Shown here: positions 50,494 through 59,692 of the stretch, piece by piece
Layout: each line of letters starts with the position of its first letter
Position numbering within the stretch: position 1 is the stretch's first letter
Assembly (NCBI RefSeq): GCF_001482305.1
Contig: NZ_LOHP01000064.1
Span: 62,001 to 126,000, forward strand
DNA: 64,000 nt
DNA from: Leucobacter sp. G161
Lineage (GTDB): Bacteria; Actinomycetota; Actinomycetes; Actinomycetales; Microbacteriaceae
Direction: 5' to 3'
The notes under the pieces: model-generated
Databases searched by the model: none
What the model saw: only the letters and a program-made list of their open reading frames with translations
What the model was told of the DNA's origin: nothing
Program-made: the position numbers and the translations under genes

Positions 50494-52029
50494 TCAAAAC
50501 GGCTCCTCTGCCGGTGACTCGAATCTCACCTGGCGGCGCGGTTGGCCCCGGCCCTTCGGTTTGGGAGTGCATGACTGTGTTGTGGTTGCGCGGAGTTCGG
50601 GCAGCTGGTTCGGCGGCCGATCGGTAAGGGATCGGCCAGACGGGGTCGTCCACTGCAGCACACCGCCCTCGACCTGTTTCACTCGCCAGCCGCCGTGGTG
50701 CTTCATGGTGTGATGCCCGCAGCAGAGGAACGCAAGGTTGTTTGTCGCGGTTGGCCCGCCCTCTGAAGCAGGAATTGTGTGATCGAGGTCACAGTAGTAG
50801 ACCGGGGCCCGACAGCCTGGGAATCTGCAATGCAGATCCCGCGTTGCAAGCTCTCGGTGCATGACTGCGGGTACTCGATAGCTGTCCACACCCAATACTT
50901 GGCCGTCACACGTGCGCACGACCGCCACATTCCAATGCTTCGCTTCGCCGATACTTGCCAGTGACTCTGTGAGGCTGATGGGGCCGTAGCCAACGAGCTC
51001 GGTCACTGTTCGCGTGCCCAATGTCGTGCTGCCTCCGGTGGCGGTGCCAGCCAGGATCGCGTCGATGGCCTCTGCCCGCACGGTGATCTGGACCCGGGTC
51101 TTGACGGGGCCAGCGTTTCGAAGCAACGCCTCGTCAGTGTCTGGTGTGCCTGCTGCGTCGCGCAGAATCAGCGTTGCAAGTGCGTCCGCACGCCGTTCGT
51201 CGAGCGTTCGTGTGTCGGCCTGAGGGGTATCGAGGGCAGTCTCGCCTGCCGCTGCACGCGCCCTCGCGGCCTTCTTAGCCTGTCGCTGACCGCTCTTTGC
51301 GAGGTCGGTGAGACGGTGCTTGATCGCGTGTGCCTCAAGTGCTGGCAGATATGCGACCAGGTCAGCCATCCCGTCCTCGCGGTCGTTCACGATGACGCGC
51401 CTGTGCTGACGCTCGCGGTGATGCCGCTCATCGATGGATTCGACCGACCACTGTTCGGCGATCCGTTCTGCAATCGGCGTGAGTCGATTCGGTGTCTCCT
51501 CGCGTGCGAACTCGAGCACGGCCCGCTCGTAGATCGCACGATGTTCCGTAGCGAGATCTTCTGAGGCCCTGGCCGACTCGACCGCCGCGGCAAGCGCGTC
51601 CGCAGGTGATGTGATGCCATCCGCTCCGACCGGTGGAACCATCGTTTCAGCCGCGTGAATGACCGAACCCGATTTCGAGATCACTTTCGCGTGCTGCAGG
51701 TCAATCTCGCCGTCGCGGAGCGCGGTCAGGGTGTCTGGATAGTCGGCAGTGAGCGACGAGGCGAGTCCCAGCTCGGTATCGGCACGGAATTCGGTGACGC
51801 GGAGGATCGCAGCGACCTCGGCACGGAGCGACCGGTAGCTGATCTCAGCGTTGGTCTTCGGGCCGCTCAGCGTCTTGACCTTCGCGTCAGCGTTTGTGTG
51901 GGTGGCGGCCTGCAGCGCGCGAGCGATGACATCCATGCGGCGGGCGGCGAGCTGCCGCTCGGCACGCACGATGTTCTCGAGCTCCGAGAGGAGCTCTTCT
52001 CGCTGCGTTGCTGAGGTGGACATGGACAT
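50494..52029 (-). CDS. HNH endonuclease with DUF222 (13E12 repeat family)
   Basis: A 511-residue protein of the 13E12/DUF222 family with a C-terminal HNH motif: CRFPGCRAPVYYCDLDH followed by HHTMKHHGG. The N-terminal DUF222 region (about 20-330) is helical. Such genes are usually multi-copy in actinobacteria; function is not established, and they are sometimes considered mobile-element-like. Confidence 0.9.
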   Translation of the reverse strand: MSMSTSATQREELLSELENIVRAERQLAARRMDVIARALQAATHTNADAKVKTLSGPKTNAEISYRSLRAEVAAILRVTEFRADTELGLASSLTADYPDTLTALRDGEIDLQHAKVISKSGSVIHAAETMVPPVGADGITSPADALAAAVESARASEDLATEHRAIYERAVLEFAREETPNRLTPIAERIAEQWSVESIDERHHRERQHRRVIVNDREDGMADLVAYLPALEAHAIKHRLTDLAKSGQRQAKKAARARAAAGETALDTPQADTRTLDERRADALATLILRDAAGTPDTDEALLRNAGPVKTRVQITVRAEAIDAILAGTATGGSTTLGTRTVTELVGYGPISLTESLASIGEAKHWNVAVVRTCDGQVLGVDSYRVPAVMHRELATRDLHCRFPGCRAPVYYCDLDHTIPASEGGPTATNNLAFLCCGHHTMKHHGGWRVKQVEGGVLQWTTPSGRSLTDRPPNQLPELRATTTQSCTPKPKGRGQPRRQVRFESPAEEPF

Positions 52030-52108
52030 AGTCCACCACCAACCACCGACATTTTGGGGTCGCAGAGGCGGGTTTCCGATCCAAATATTTCGGTGAAATT
52101 ACGCGGAT

Positions 52109-52133
52109 CTTTGTTGAGAGATCTACAACAAAG
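52109..52133. terminator. Hairpin in the HNH-pdxY gap
   Basis: CTTTGTTG and its perfect complement around a 9-base loop, about 68 bases beyond the pdxY stop and 80 bases upstream of the HNH start; the strand it serves is not clear. A direct repeat of CGCAGAGCAC lies nearby at about 52175 and 52192. Confidence 0.4.
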
Positions 52134-52200
52134 GCCACCCCGGCACCCGAAGATTCGCCCGGTGCCAGCACGCAGAGCACCGGTACCCGCGCGCAGAGCA

Positions 52201-53070
52201 CTACTGGACTCGGTGCGCCTGAAACTGCATGCTCGGGTGCGCGTACGCCTCCTGCGATTCGACGAGCCGCAGCTCGCGCTCGCCGGACGCCAGCGTGTTC
52301 TCGAGTAGCGTGAAGACTGACGCGGTTGTCCGAGCAAGCGCCTCACCGGCATCGCCGGTGGCGCGGAAGTGGGCGGTGAAGAGCGCCGCGGTCACGTCAC
52401 CCGAACCGTTTGCCTTCAGCGGGAGCCGCGGCGTCTCGATGAGCCAGGCCTCGGCCTCGGCGCCTCGGCCACCCGTCACAGCAAGCATCTCCATGACGTT
52501 GTCTGCTGCTCGTTCGGGGCGCTCGACGCTCGTCACGAGCACGGTCTGGGGTCCCTGATCGCGCGCCAACTCAACGGATTCGAGGGTCGACTCGAGCGAC
52601 GCCGGCTGAGTGCCCGTGATGAAGCCGAGCTCGAACTGGTTCGGGGTGATGAGGTCCGCCGCGGGAATGACCCGGTCACGGATGAGGTTCTGCACTTCGG
52701 GCGCGACGTGGCAACCCGACTTCGCGTTCCCCAACACCGGGTCGCACGCGTAGATCGCGTCGGGGCTGTGGCGCTTGACCCGGGCCACAGCATCAAGGAT
52801 GGCGTCGCCGATGTCGTCCCCACCCTGGTAGCCGGACAGCACAGCGTCGACTCCGACGAGGCCGCCGCGCTCCTCGATCCCGAGCACGATTTCCCGCACA
52901 TCGGTGCCGGTGAGCATGGGGCCTCGCCACGCGCCGTACCCGGTGTGGTTTGAAAAGCACACCGTAAAGATCGGCATGACCTCGACGCCGATCCGCTGCA
53001 GCGGGAACACCGCGGCAGAGTTGCCGACGTGCCCGTAGGAAACGGAAGACTGGATCGAGAGAATACGCAT
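52201..53070 (-). CDS. pdxY: Pyridoxal kinase
   Basis: PdxY phosphorylates pyridoxal to PLP. The 289-residue protein starts at ATG 53070 (MRILSIQSSVSYGHVGNSAAVFPLQRIGVEV), the family N-terminus. The ATP-binding CDPVLGNAKSG and TPNQFELGFITG motifs and the catalytic GSGD near the end (LKANGSGDVTAALFTAHF) are all present. The 75-nt upstream gap holds a strong palindrome. Confidence 0.93.
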   Translation of the reverse strand: MRILSIQSSVSYGHVGNSAAVFPLQRIGVEVMPIFTVCFSNHTGYGAWRGPMLTGTDVREIVLGIEERGGLVGVDAVLSGYQGGDDIGDAILDAVARVKRHSPDAIYACDPVLGNAKSGCHVAPEVQNLIRDRVIPAADLITPNQFELGFITGTQPASLESTLESVELARDQGPQTVLVTSVERPERAADNVMEMLAVTGGRGAEAEAWLIETPRLPLKANGSGDVTAALFTAHFRATGDAGEALARTTASVFTLLENTLASGERELRLVESQEAYAHPSMQFQAHRVQ

Positions 53071-53086
53071 GCTTCGATGCTGCCAC

Positions 53087-53105
53087 TGGACCACTTAGTG
53101 GTCCA
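53087..53105. promoter_or_regulatory. Palindromic operator upstream of pdxY, PdxR-like
   Basis: TGGACCACTTAGTGGTCCA: nine-base arms, perfect, around one central base. It is 17 bases upstream of the pdxY start. The AGTGGTC core resembles the motif I recall for corynebacterial PdxR, the MocR-type regulator of vitamin B6 genes; no pdxR gene is in the window. Confidence 0.6.
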
Positions 53106-53145
53106 CTTCGCGCGCTCTCGGGTGAACCAAGCAGCGCGCTGTGCG

Positions 53146-54504
53146 CTACACCGCCCGCCCCGGTGTCAGAATATCCCGGGGATCGAGCGTGCGCTTGATC
53201 GCGCGCTGCACATCGAGGGCCACCTCGTCGAGTTGCCACGGAAGCTCATGGTGCTTGACCAGTCCGATCCCGTGCTCGCCGGTGATCGTGCCGTTGAGCG
53301 AGAGCGCAAGTCGGGTGATGTCATCGATGAGTGCGTCGGCCTGGGCGAGACCCGCCGGGGTGTCGGGGGCGGCGACCTTGCAGTGCAGGTTGCCATCACC
53401 TGCGTGCGCGACGCTCGCAACCTCGATACCGTGACGTTCAGCGATCGCTGCGATGCCGGTGAACACTTCGGCGAGCGCCGACACCGGAACGCCGACGTCG
53501 CACGATACCTTGAGGCCGCGCGCGCTCAGCGCGGGGTTTGACATGCGGCGGGCTTCCACGAGCGAATCGTCGGCCGCGATCTGAGCGGCGCTCGCGCCCA
53601 GCCGGCGCGAGATGTCAAGGATCGTCTCAGCGTGTTTCGCGGCGTCCGAGCCGACGGTTTGGCCGACCAGGAGCGCGCCTGCGGGAATCCGCATGCCGCT
53701 CGGGAACACGTCCTCGATGATTTGCACGGTCAGCGCATCGAGCAGCTCGAGTACCTCGGGCCGTGCGGGGGAGTTCACGATCTCGGTCACGGCGGCGCCA
53801 GCCTCGGCCAACCCATCGAACTCGGCCCAGAAGGTCACAGGATCCCCTTCGGGCAGTGACTCCAGGCGAACCGCTGCCTCCACGATGACGCCGAGCGTGC
53901 CCTCCGATCCGACGAACAGTCTGGTGAGGTCGTATCCGACGACGTTCTTCCGCGTGAGCGCGCCGGTCCGGAGGATCCGCCCATCCGCGAGCACGACCGT
54001 CAGCGCCGACACCCAATCGGAGGTGACGCCGTGCGCGACGCAGCGCAGTCCACCGGCGTTGGTTGCGATGTTCCCGCCAACGGTCGACGTGCGTGCGCTT
54101 GCGGGGTCCGGCGGGAAGAACAGCCCGTGTTCGTGCGCAGCGGCATCGAGCTCGGCGGTGATGACGCCGGGCTGCACCACCGCGAGGCGGTCGTCAGGGG
54201 AGACCGAGACGATTTGGTTCATGCGCTCGAGCGAGACGATGAGACCGCCGTCGTAGGCCTTTGCGCCGCCAACGAGCCCCGTGCCGGCGCCACGAATGCT
54301 CACCGGGATCCCGCGTTCGTGCGCCCACGCGAGCGCCAGGGAGACGTCGTCCGCGGTCTCCGCGAGGACGAGACCCAGCGTCGCGCCCGTGAACACGGCG
54401 CGCGATGAGTCGTTCTCGTAGCCGTTTACGATCGTCGCTTCCGTCACGAGTCGTTCGCCCAATGCGTCGCGCAGTGCAGCAAGATCCGCGTTCTTCGTGT
54501 CCAC
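53146..54504 (-). CDS. FAD-linked oxidase, GlcD/D-lactate dehydrogenase type
   Basis: A 452-residue flavoprotein starting at GTG 54504, six bases after the consensus RBS AAAGGAGG. FAD-binding motif PVSIRGAGTGLVGGAKAYDGG and PDPASARTSTVGGNIATNAGGLR are in the N-terminal PCMH domain. The C-terminal oxidase domain ends with TGEHGIGLVKHHELPW and LDPRDILTPGRA. It oxidises 2-hydroxy acids such as glycolate or D-lactate. No glcEF genes adjoin, so D-lactate dehydrogenase is the simpler reading. Confidence 0.9.
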   Translation of the reverse strand: MDTKNADLAALRDALGERLVTEATIVNGYENDSSRAVFTGATLGLVLAETADDVSLALAWAHERGIPVSIRGAGTGLVGGAKAYDGGLIVSLERMNQIVSVSPDDRLAVVQPGVITAELDAAAHEHGLFFPPDPASARTSTVGGNIATNAGGLRCVAHGVTSDWVSALTVVLADGRILRTGALTRKNVVGYDLTRLFVGSEGTLGVIVEAAVRLESLPEGDPVTFWAEFDGLAEAGAAVTEIVNSPARPEVLELLDALTVQIIEDVFPSGMRIPAGALLVGQTVGSDAAKHAETILDISRRLGASAAQIAADDSLVEARRMSNPALSARGLKVSCDVGVPVSALAEVFTGIAAIAERHGIEVASVAHAGDGNLHCKVAAPDTPAGLAQADALIDDITRLALSLNGTITGEHGIGLVKHHELPWQLDEVALDVQRAIKRTLDPRDILTPGRAV

Positions 54505-54578
54505 CCGGGGCCTCCTTTAGCCGTCTGGCTCCAGCGTAGCGCGGCGGTGCCAGTCGGGTGTCATGGGAGAATGGCCTG

Positions 54579-55508
54579 GTGAATGAGCAGCAGGGAGCCG
54601 GCCGGTATGCGCCGAGCCCATCGGGGGAGCTCCACCTCGGAAACCTCCGCACCGCGCTGGTCGCGTGGCTGCTCGCCCGCTCGACCGGTCGACGCTTTCT
54701 CATGCGGATCGAGGATCTGGATCGCGCTCGCGACGCGGGCACGGCAGCAGCGCAGCTTGCGGACCTTCGTGCCATCGGCATCGATTGGGATGGTGAGCCC
54801 GTCCTGCAGACTGAGCGGGGTGCAGCCCACGACGCGGCCATCGCGCGGCTCGACGCAGCGGGGCTCGTCTACGAGTGCACGTGCACCAGGCGGGATATCC
54901 TCGCCGCACCGACCGCCCCGCATGCACCGCCTGGTGCGTACCCTGGGACTTGCCGAGATCGCACCCCGGCAGAACGCGCGGCAGCACGAGGTGAGATCGC
55001 GCCCAGGCAGCCCGCGCTCAGGCTTCGGGCCCCGGCAGCGATGTCTTCACTCAGCTTCGACGACCTTGTGCTCGGCCAGGTGACCGGAGACATCGACGAC
55101 CTTGTGCTCCGCCGCGGCGACGGCACTGTCGCCTACAACCTTGCAGTGGTCGTCGACGACGATGCGATGGGTGTCGATCAGATCGTCCGAGGCGACGATC
55201 TCGCCCCGTCGACGCCGCGGCAGATTCTGCTGCAACAGCTGCTCGGGCTTCGCACACCCCCGGACGTCGCATACGCGCACGTTCCCCTGGTGCTCGGCCC
55301 GACCGGGGCACGGCTCGCGAAGCGCGACGGTGCGGTCACGCTGCGGCAGCTGGCCGAGAGCGGCACCGACGCTGCCGCGGTCCTCAGCACGCTCGCCGAA
55401 TCGCTCGGGATCGCATCCCGTGGCGAACGGGTGACGGCTGAGCAGCTCATCGCCCGCTTCGATCCAACCGAGCTACCGCGTGAACCGTGGGTGTGGCTCG
55501 CCGAGTAG
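54579..55508 (+). CDS. gluQ: Glutamyl-Q tRNA(Asp) synthetase
   Basis: GluQ attaches glutamate to queuosine in tRNA-Asp. The 309-residue protein starts at GTG 54579 behind GGGAGA. It has the class I synthetase signature PSPSGELHLGNLRTAL and a zinc site CTCTRR...YPGTC, and it lacks the anticodon-binding domain of GluRS. The KMSKS region is KRDGAVT, typical of GluQ. Divergent from the FAD oxidase gene. Confidence 0.93.
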   Translation: MNEQQGAGRYAPSPSGELHLGNLRTALVAWLLARSTGRRFLMRIEDLDRARDAGTAAAQLADLRAIGIDWDGEPVLQTERGAAHDAAIARLDAAGLVYECTCTRRDILAAPTAPHAPPGAYPGTCRDRTPAERAAARGEIAPRQPALRLRAPAAMSSLSFDDLVLGQVTGDIDDLVLRRGDGTVAYNLAVVVDDDAMGVDQIVRGDDLAPSTPRQILLQQLLGLRTPPDVAYAHVPLVLGPTGARLAKRDGAVTLRQLAESGTDAAAVLSTLAESLGIASRGERVTAEQLIARFDPTELPREPWVWLAE

Positions 55509-55533
55509 CAGGTGCGCCCTGCCCGATCGGCGC

Positions 55534-55884
55534 TTAGCGCTTGAGCGCGCGGATGATTCGCGCGATGGCGCGGCCCGCAACCCACACGAACGGAACGCCG
55601 ACGGTGAGGAGCGCGATGAGGTTCGGTTCAAACTTGGTGTGCCCATCGCGCGTGACGTACGCACCGATCGGAAGCGACATGCCACCGCCACCGCCGCCCG
55701 AGCCCTCGCCCGAAATCGTGGCATCTGCGCCAGCGCCACCGCCCCCTTCGCCCGCACCGAAGGCGTAGCTGCCGACGGCAACAGGCAAGATCGTGACGCC
55801 GTCAACCTCGACGGCGTCGCCGTAGGCCGTGTTCACGCCGGTCTGAGTAACGGTGTCTGCGATGTGCTTGGTGATGTTAGCCAT
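55534..55884 (-). CDS. GerW (YtfJ)-family small protein
   Basis: A 116-residue protein with the GerW/YtfJ pattern: an amphipathic N-terminus, VEVDGVTILPVAVGSYAFGAG, a Gly-rich linker, GAYVTRDGHTKFEPN and a C-terminal hydrophobic helix. In Bacillus the family is linked to spore germination; in actinobacteria its role is unknown. It is the second gene after the SGNH hydrolase gene. Confidence 0.85.
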   Translation of the reverse strand: MANITKHIADTVTQTGVNTAYGDAVEVDGVTILPVAVGSYAFGAGEGGGGAGADATISGEGSGGGGGGMSLPIGAYVTRDGHTKFEPNLIALLTVGVPFVWVAGRAIARIIRALKR

Positions 55885-55923
55885 GGCCTCAGCCTACTTG
55901 CCCGCGCTGAAAGGGTGAAGGGC

Positions 55924-56775
55924 TTATTCCGTGTCGTCAGCGTTGCCGTGTCGCGGGCGCAACGCTGAGGGTTCCGGCCGCTTCGGCTCAACGTCGTCAC
56001 CAGAGGACACGTGTTTGATGCGTCGCACAACCCACGGCACGAGGTGCTCGCGCGCCCAGACGACGTCTTCCTTGCGTGCCTGTCGCCAGGTGCGATCGGG
56101 GAGCGGTTCAGGGTCGAGCGGCTCCAGTTCGTGTGGCACGTTGAGTGCATCAAGCGCGGTGCGGGCGATCGTGTGATGGCCGAGCGCGTTGAGGTGCAGT
56201 CGATCGCCAGCCCAGTAGCGGCTGTCCTGGAGCTCCTCGATCGCCCACTGATCGACCACGAAGCAGTCATGGCGAAGCGCCACCTTGCGAACGTTCTCGT
56301 TAAAGATCGCGACCTTGCCGCGGATCGTGCGGAAGACAGGCTGGAAGGCCACGTCGACGCCGGTGAAGATGAGGATCGTTGCCCCGGTCTCCTTCAGCCT
56401 CGAGACGATGTAGTCGAGTTTCTCTGCGACCTCGTCTGGATCGGTTCCCGGACGGATCACATCGTTGCCGCCAGCGCACACGCTGACGAGATCGGGGCGA
56501 AGCTCCATCGCCTGGTCGAGCTGCTCGTCAATGATCTGCTGGATGAGCTTGCCCCGTACTGCAAGGTTGGCGTACGAGAACTCCTCACTGTGCTCCGCGA
56601 GGACCTCAGCGAAGCGATCGGCCCAGCCGCGAAGCCCGCCAGGGCTCTCGGGGTCGGGATCCCCAAGTCCCTCGGTAAACGAGTCGCCGATAGCAACGAA
56701 ACGTGACCAGGGAAGCTCGACATTCTCTGCCGGTGGCTGTGGGGCTTCGCCTGCGCGAACTGCATCGTGAACCAT
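55924..56775 (-). CDS. SGNH/GDSL-family hydrolase
   Basis: A 283-residue SGNH hydrolase. The catalytic Ser is in AIGDSFTEGL, the Gly in VRGK, the Asn in CAGGNDV and the His in DRLHLNALGHH. No signal peptide or membrane segment, so intracellular. The C-terminal 70 residues are acidic and basic linkers. Substrate is unknown (esterase, lipase or thioesterase activity are family options). RBS GGAAAGG precedes the start. Confidence 0.9.
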   Translation of the reverse strand: MVHDAVRAGEAPQPPAENVELPWSRFVAIGDSFTEGLGDPDPESPGGLRGWADRFAEVLAEHSEEFSYANLAVRGKLIQQIIDEQLDQAMELRPDLVSVCAGGNDVIRPGTDPDEVAEKLDYIVSRLKETGATILIFTGVDVAFQPVFRTIRGKVAIFNENVRKVALRHDCFVVDQWAIEELQDSRYWAGDRLHLNALGHHTIARTALDALNVPHELEPLDPEPLPDRTWRQARKEDVVWAREHLVPWVVRRIKHVSSGDDVEPKRPEPSALRPRHGNADDTE

Positions 56776-56926
56776 CGTTGCGGTGCCTTTCCTTACTGAG
56801 CTCCCACGCTACTCGACACGTGGGGTAGGGCGCACCCCTTTGTTACCGGCCCCTGTGCCCGGCGCGTCGCCAAGCGTGATGCGCGGAGCCGGGGTGGGTG
56901 CCGAGGCATGTCTAAGCGTTGAGAGG

Positions 56927-56932
56927 TAGTCT
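56927..56932 (+). promoter_or_regulatory. Candidate -10 of a leaderless helicase transcript
   Basis: TAGTCT ends eight bases before the helicase GTG at 56941, so the mRNA would begin at or next to the start codon. No good -35 and no RBS precede it, which is consistent with leaderless translation. Confidence 0.4.
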
Positions 56933-56940
56933 AGGACGTT

Positions 56941-58752
56941 GTGATTGAATCGGCAGAAGACGGGACTCTCCTGCCGGGGACCTTCGCCGCCGAGCACCTG
57001 CCGCCCGCATATCCAGATCGGGCCGCGCGCGGTACCGCCGGCAGTCTCCGGGCATGGCAGCAGGAGGCAATCGACCTCTACTTGGAACGTAACCCGCGTG
57101 ATTTCCTCGCTTCGGCGACCCCCGGCGCAGGCAAGACGACGTTTGCGCTTCGTCTCGCGGCGACGCTCCGCGGCAACAAGACGATCTCCCAGATCATCGT
57201 TGTCGCCCCCACCGAGCACCTCAAGGTGCAGTGGGCAGACGCGGCCGCACGTGCCGGCATTCGGCTGAACCCGCGCTACTCAAACAGCGACGGGTTGGGG
57301 TACGGCAGACACTACGACGGTGTCGTTGTCACCTACGCGCAGGTCGCGATGAAGCCCGTGCAGCACCGGCTCCTCACTGAGTTCACCGACACGCTCGTCA
57401 TCATGGACGAGGTGCACCACGGCGGTGACGCGCTGAGCTGGGGCGAAGCGATCCGCGAGGCCTACGGCACCGCAAAACGTCGGCTGTCGCTCACGGGAAC
57501 GCCGTTCCGTTCGGATGAGGCGCCGATCCCGTTCGTACAGTACGCGCCGCAGGGTGACGGTACGATGATGTCGCTCACCGACTACGACTACGGCTACGGC
57601 CGCGCGCTTGCCGACGGCATCGTCCGGCCCGTGATCTTCATGGTCTACGCGGGCAAGATGCGCTGGCAGACCAGCGCCGGCGAGGAGATGGAAGCCCGGC
57701 TCGGCGAGGGCAACACGAAGGACGTCACTAGCCAGGCCTGGCGGACCGCCCTCGATCCCATGGGGGATTGGATGGCGAAGGTGCTGCGGGCCGCGGATCG
57801 GCGCCTCACGGAGGTGCGGGAGCACATTCCGGATGCCGGTGGCCTCGTCATCGCGACGGATCACGCCTCAGCGAAGGCGTACGCGCACATGCTGCACGAG
57901 ATCTCGGGCGAGGAAGTCGCGCTGATCCTCTCGGACGATTCAGGTTCATCGGAACGTATCGATAGCTTCTCTGCGGGAACGTCCCGCTGGATGGTTGCGG
58001 TTCGCATGGTGTCCGAGGGTGTCGACGTACCGCGCCTCGCCGTCGGCGTCTACGCAACAAGTTCATCGACGCCACTGTTCTTCGCCCAGGCCATCGGCCG
58101 CTTCGTGCGTTCACGGCGTCGCGGCGAGGTGGCGTCAGTCTTTATCCCGAACGTGCCGCCGCTCATGGAGCTCGCTGCGACCCTTGAAAAAGAGCGCAAT
58201 CACGTGCTTGAAGGCCCCGGGTCTGCTGAGGAAATGTGGGACGCAGAAGCGGCCCTCATGGCCGAGGCCGAACGCGAGGACAAGGCCTCAGACGAGCTCA
58301 TCGAAGACGAATTCAAGTACCAGGCGCTCGAGTCTGACGCCCACTTCGACCGGGCGGTCTTCGACGGCGCCGAGTTCGGAGGCTACGCGGAGGTGGAAAG
58401 CGAGGAGGAGCTCGACTTCCTCGGCTTCCCTGGCATCCTCGAACCGCAAGAGGTGAAAGCGCTGCTCCAGCAGCGCCAGTCGAAGCAGGCCCGACGCAGC
58501 GCGGCGAGCCAGGGCATCGTGGACCACCCGCCTGAGCGGGCGGAGGCCCCCGAAGCCCTGCACCGCACCCTGGGTGAGCAGCGCAAGCTTCTCTCGAGCC
58601 TGGTCGGGATGTACGCCAGAGTCAGCGGCGAGCCCCATAAGGACGTACACAACGAGCTTCGACGGGTCTGCGGTGGTCCGGCAGTGCCGCAGGCCTCCGT
58701 GACGCAGTTGCAGAAGCGCATCGACCTGCTGCGGCGGCGCCTGCGGCCGTAG
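56941..58752 (+). CDS. DEAD/DEAH-box helicase
   Basis: A 603-residue superfamily 2 helicase starting at GTG 56941. Walker A ATPGAGKTT at 59-67, DEVHH (motif II) at about 156-160, TGTPFRSDE as motif III, and the C-terminal lobe with MVSEGVDVPRLAVGVYATSS and AQAIGRFVRSRR (motif VI). A helical acidic C-terminal extension (about 430-603) carries no known domain. This group is widespread in actinobacteria and is likely involved in DNA or RNA metabolism. Confidence 0.92.
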   Translation: MIESAEDGTLLPGTFAAEHLPPAYPDRAARGTAGSLRAWQQEAIDLYLERNPRDFLASATPGAGKTTFALRLAATLRGNKTISQIIVVAPTEHLKVQWADAAARAGIRLNPRYSNSDGLGYGRHYDGVVVTYAQVAMKPVQHRLLTEFTDTLVIMDEVHHGGDALSWGEAIREAYGTAKRRLSLTGTPFRSDEAPIPFVQYAPQGDGTMMSLTDYDYGYGRALADGIVRPVIFMVYAGKMRWQTSAGEEMEARLGEGNTKDVTSQAWRTALDPMGDWMAKVLRAADRRLTEVREHIPDAGGLVIATDHASAKAYAHMLHEISGEEVALILSDDSGSSERIDSFSAGTSRWMVAVRMVSEGVDVPRLAVGVYATSSSTPLFFAQAIGRFVRSRRRGEVASVFIPNVPPLMELAATLEKERNHVLEGPGSAEEMWDAEAALMAEAEREDKASDELIEDEFKYQALESDAHFDRAVFDGAEFGGYAEVESEEELDFLGFPGILEPQEVKALLQQRQSKQARRSAASQGIVDHPPERAEAPEALHRTLGEQRKLLSSLVGMYARVSGEPHKDVHNELRRVCGGPAVPQASVTQLQKRIDLLRRRLRP

Positions 58753-58762
58753 GCTTGCTGGC

Positions 58763-59263
58763 ATGGCAAAGCAGGACTCCGCGAAAGCTGCTGCGGCGAC
58801 TCCGGCGATGCGCGCTCTGACGAAGCTTGGTGTGCCATTCACGGTTCGCAGCTACCACCACGACCCCGAAGAGACGGACTTCGGGGGAGAGGCCGCCAGA
58901 GAGCTCGGGCTTGACCCCTCAGTTGTCTTCAAAACGTTGCTCACCGAGGTCGACGGGCAGCTCACTGTCGCGGTCGTGCCGGTCGCGGGAACGCTCGATC
59001 TCAAGGCTCTGGCGGCCGCCTGTGGAGGCAAGCGCGCCGTGATGGCGGATCCCACGACCGCCGAGAGGAAGACCGGATACGTTGTCGGCGGCATCAGCCC
59101 GCTGGGGCAGCGCAGCCAGCTGCCAACGGTCGTCGACGCCTCGGCGCTAGCCCGAGAGCGTGTGCTCGTCTCAGGCGGGCGACGTGGACTCGATATCGAG
59201 CTCCGCGGCGAAGACCTGGTGCGGGTAACCCGTGCGGTGACCGCGAATGTCGGGCGTGTCTGA
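58763..59263 (+). CDS. ybaK: YbaK/EbsC-family Cys-tRNA deacylase
   Basis: A 166-residue trans-editing deacylase that hydrolyses Cys-tRNA(Pro). The conserved region VFKTLLTEVDGQLTVAVVPVAGTLDLKALA and KTGYVVGGISPLGQRSQLPTVVD are family signatures. Separated from the helicase gene by 10 nt. Confidence 0.92.
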   Translation: MAKQDSAKAAAATPAMRALTKLGVPFTVRSYHHDPEETDFGGEAARELGLDPSVVFKTLLTEVDGQLTVAVVPVAGTLDLKALAAACGGKRAVMADPTTAERKTGYVVGGISPLGQRSQLPTVVDASALARERVLVSGGRRGLDIELRGEDLVRVTRAVTANVGRV

Positions 59264-59390
59264 GGTGTTTGTGCGGTTGTTCCCCTCAGGACGTGTCGTG
59301 ACACTCCCGGAATCGCGGCTCAATTCGCTTCGTGTTGAGATTCCGTGGTAAGTTATTCTCTGTTCGGCCGCAAGGAAATGAACAAGATTC

Positions 59391-59476
59391 GCGCGGATGG
59401 CGGAATTGGTAGACGCGCTAGCTTGAGGTGCTAGTGCCCGTATTAGGGCGTGGGGGTTCAAGTCCCCCTTCGCGCA
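59391..59476 (+). tRNA. tRNA-Leu (anticodon GAG)
   Basis: An 86-nt tRNA. Acceptor GCGCGGA pairs with TTCGCGC with one G-U, the anticodon stem is CTAGC/GCTAG around TTGAGGT (anticodon GAG), the T arm is GGGGG TTCAAGT CCCCC, and a long class II variable arm (GCCC..GGGC) lies between. Discriminator is A and CCA is not encoded. The class II leucine tRNA reads CTC/CTT. Confidence 0.97.
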
Positions 59477-59490
59477 CGAGTCGCAAGAAC

Positions 59491-59528
59491 AGTAAGGCCC
59501 CTGCTTCGGCAGGGGCCTTACTGCTTTT
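59491..59528 (+). terminator. Rho-independent terminator of the tRNA-Leu gene
   Basis: A perfect 14-bp stem (AGTAAGGCCCCTGC and its complement) with a TTCG tetraloop followed by GCTTTT, 14 bases after the tRNA end. Confidence 0.95.
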
Positions 59529-59542
59529 CCTGCTCTGCACAA

Positions 59543-59692
59543 TTGCAGGTGTAGACCTCAGCGAGTACGGACGCTCACCTGCCATGACCTCAGCGAGGTC
59601 ATGAGCCTTGTACTGCAAATCACTCCTGACCTCGCTGAGGTCATGGCTCATGAGCGATTCAGGCCGGGGGATGCCTTGGCCTTGAGCGTGTG
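59543..59692. repeat. Dispersed hairpin repeat, copy B
   Basis: Arms at 59584-59605 and 59623-59644 pair at 21 of 22 positions. Homologous to copy A at 39831-39972 over hairpin and flanks. It lies just after the tRNA terminator. Confidence 0.75.
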
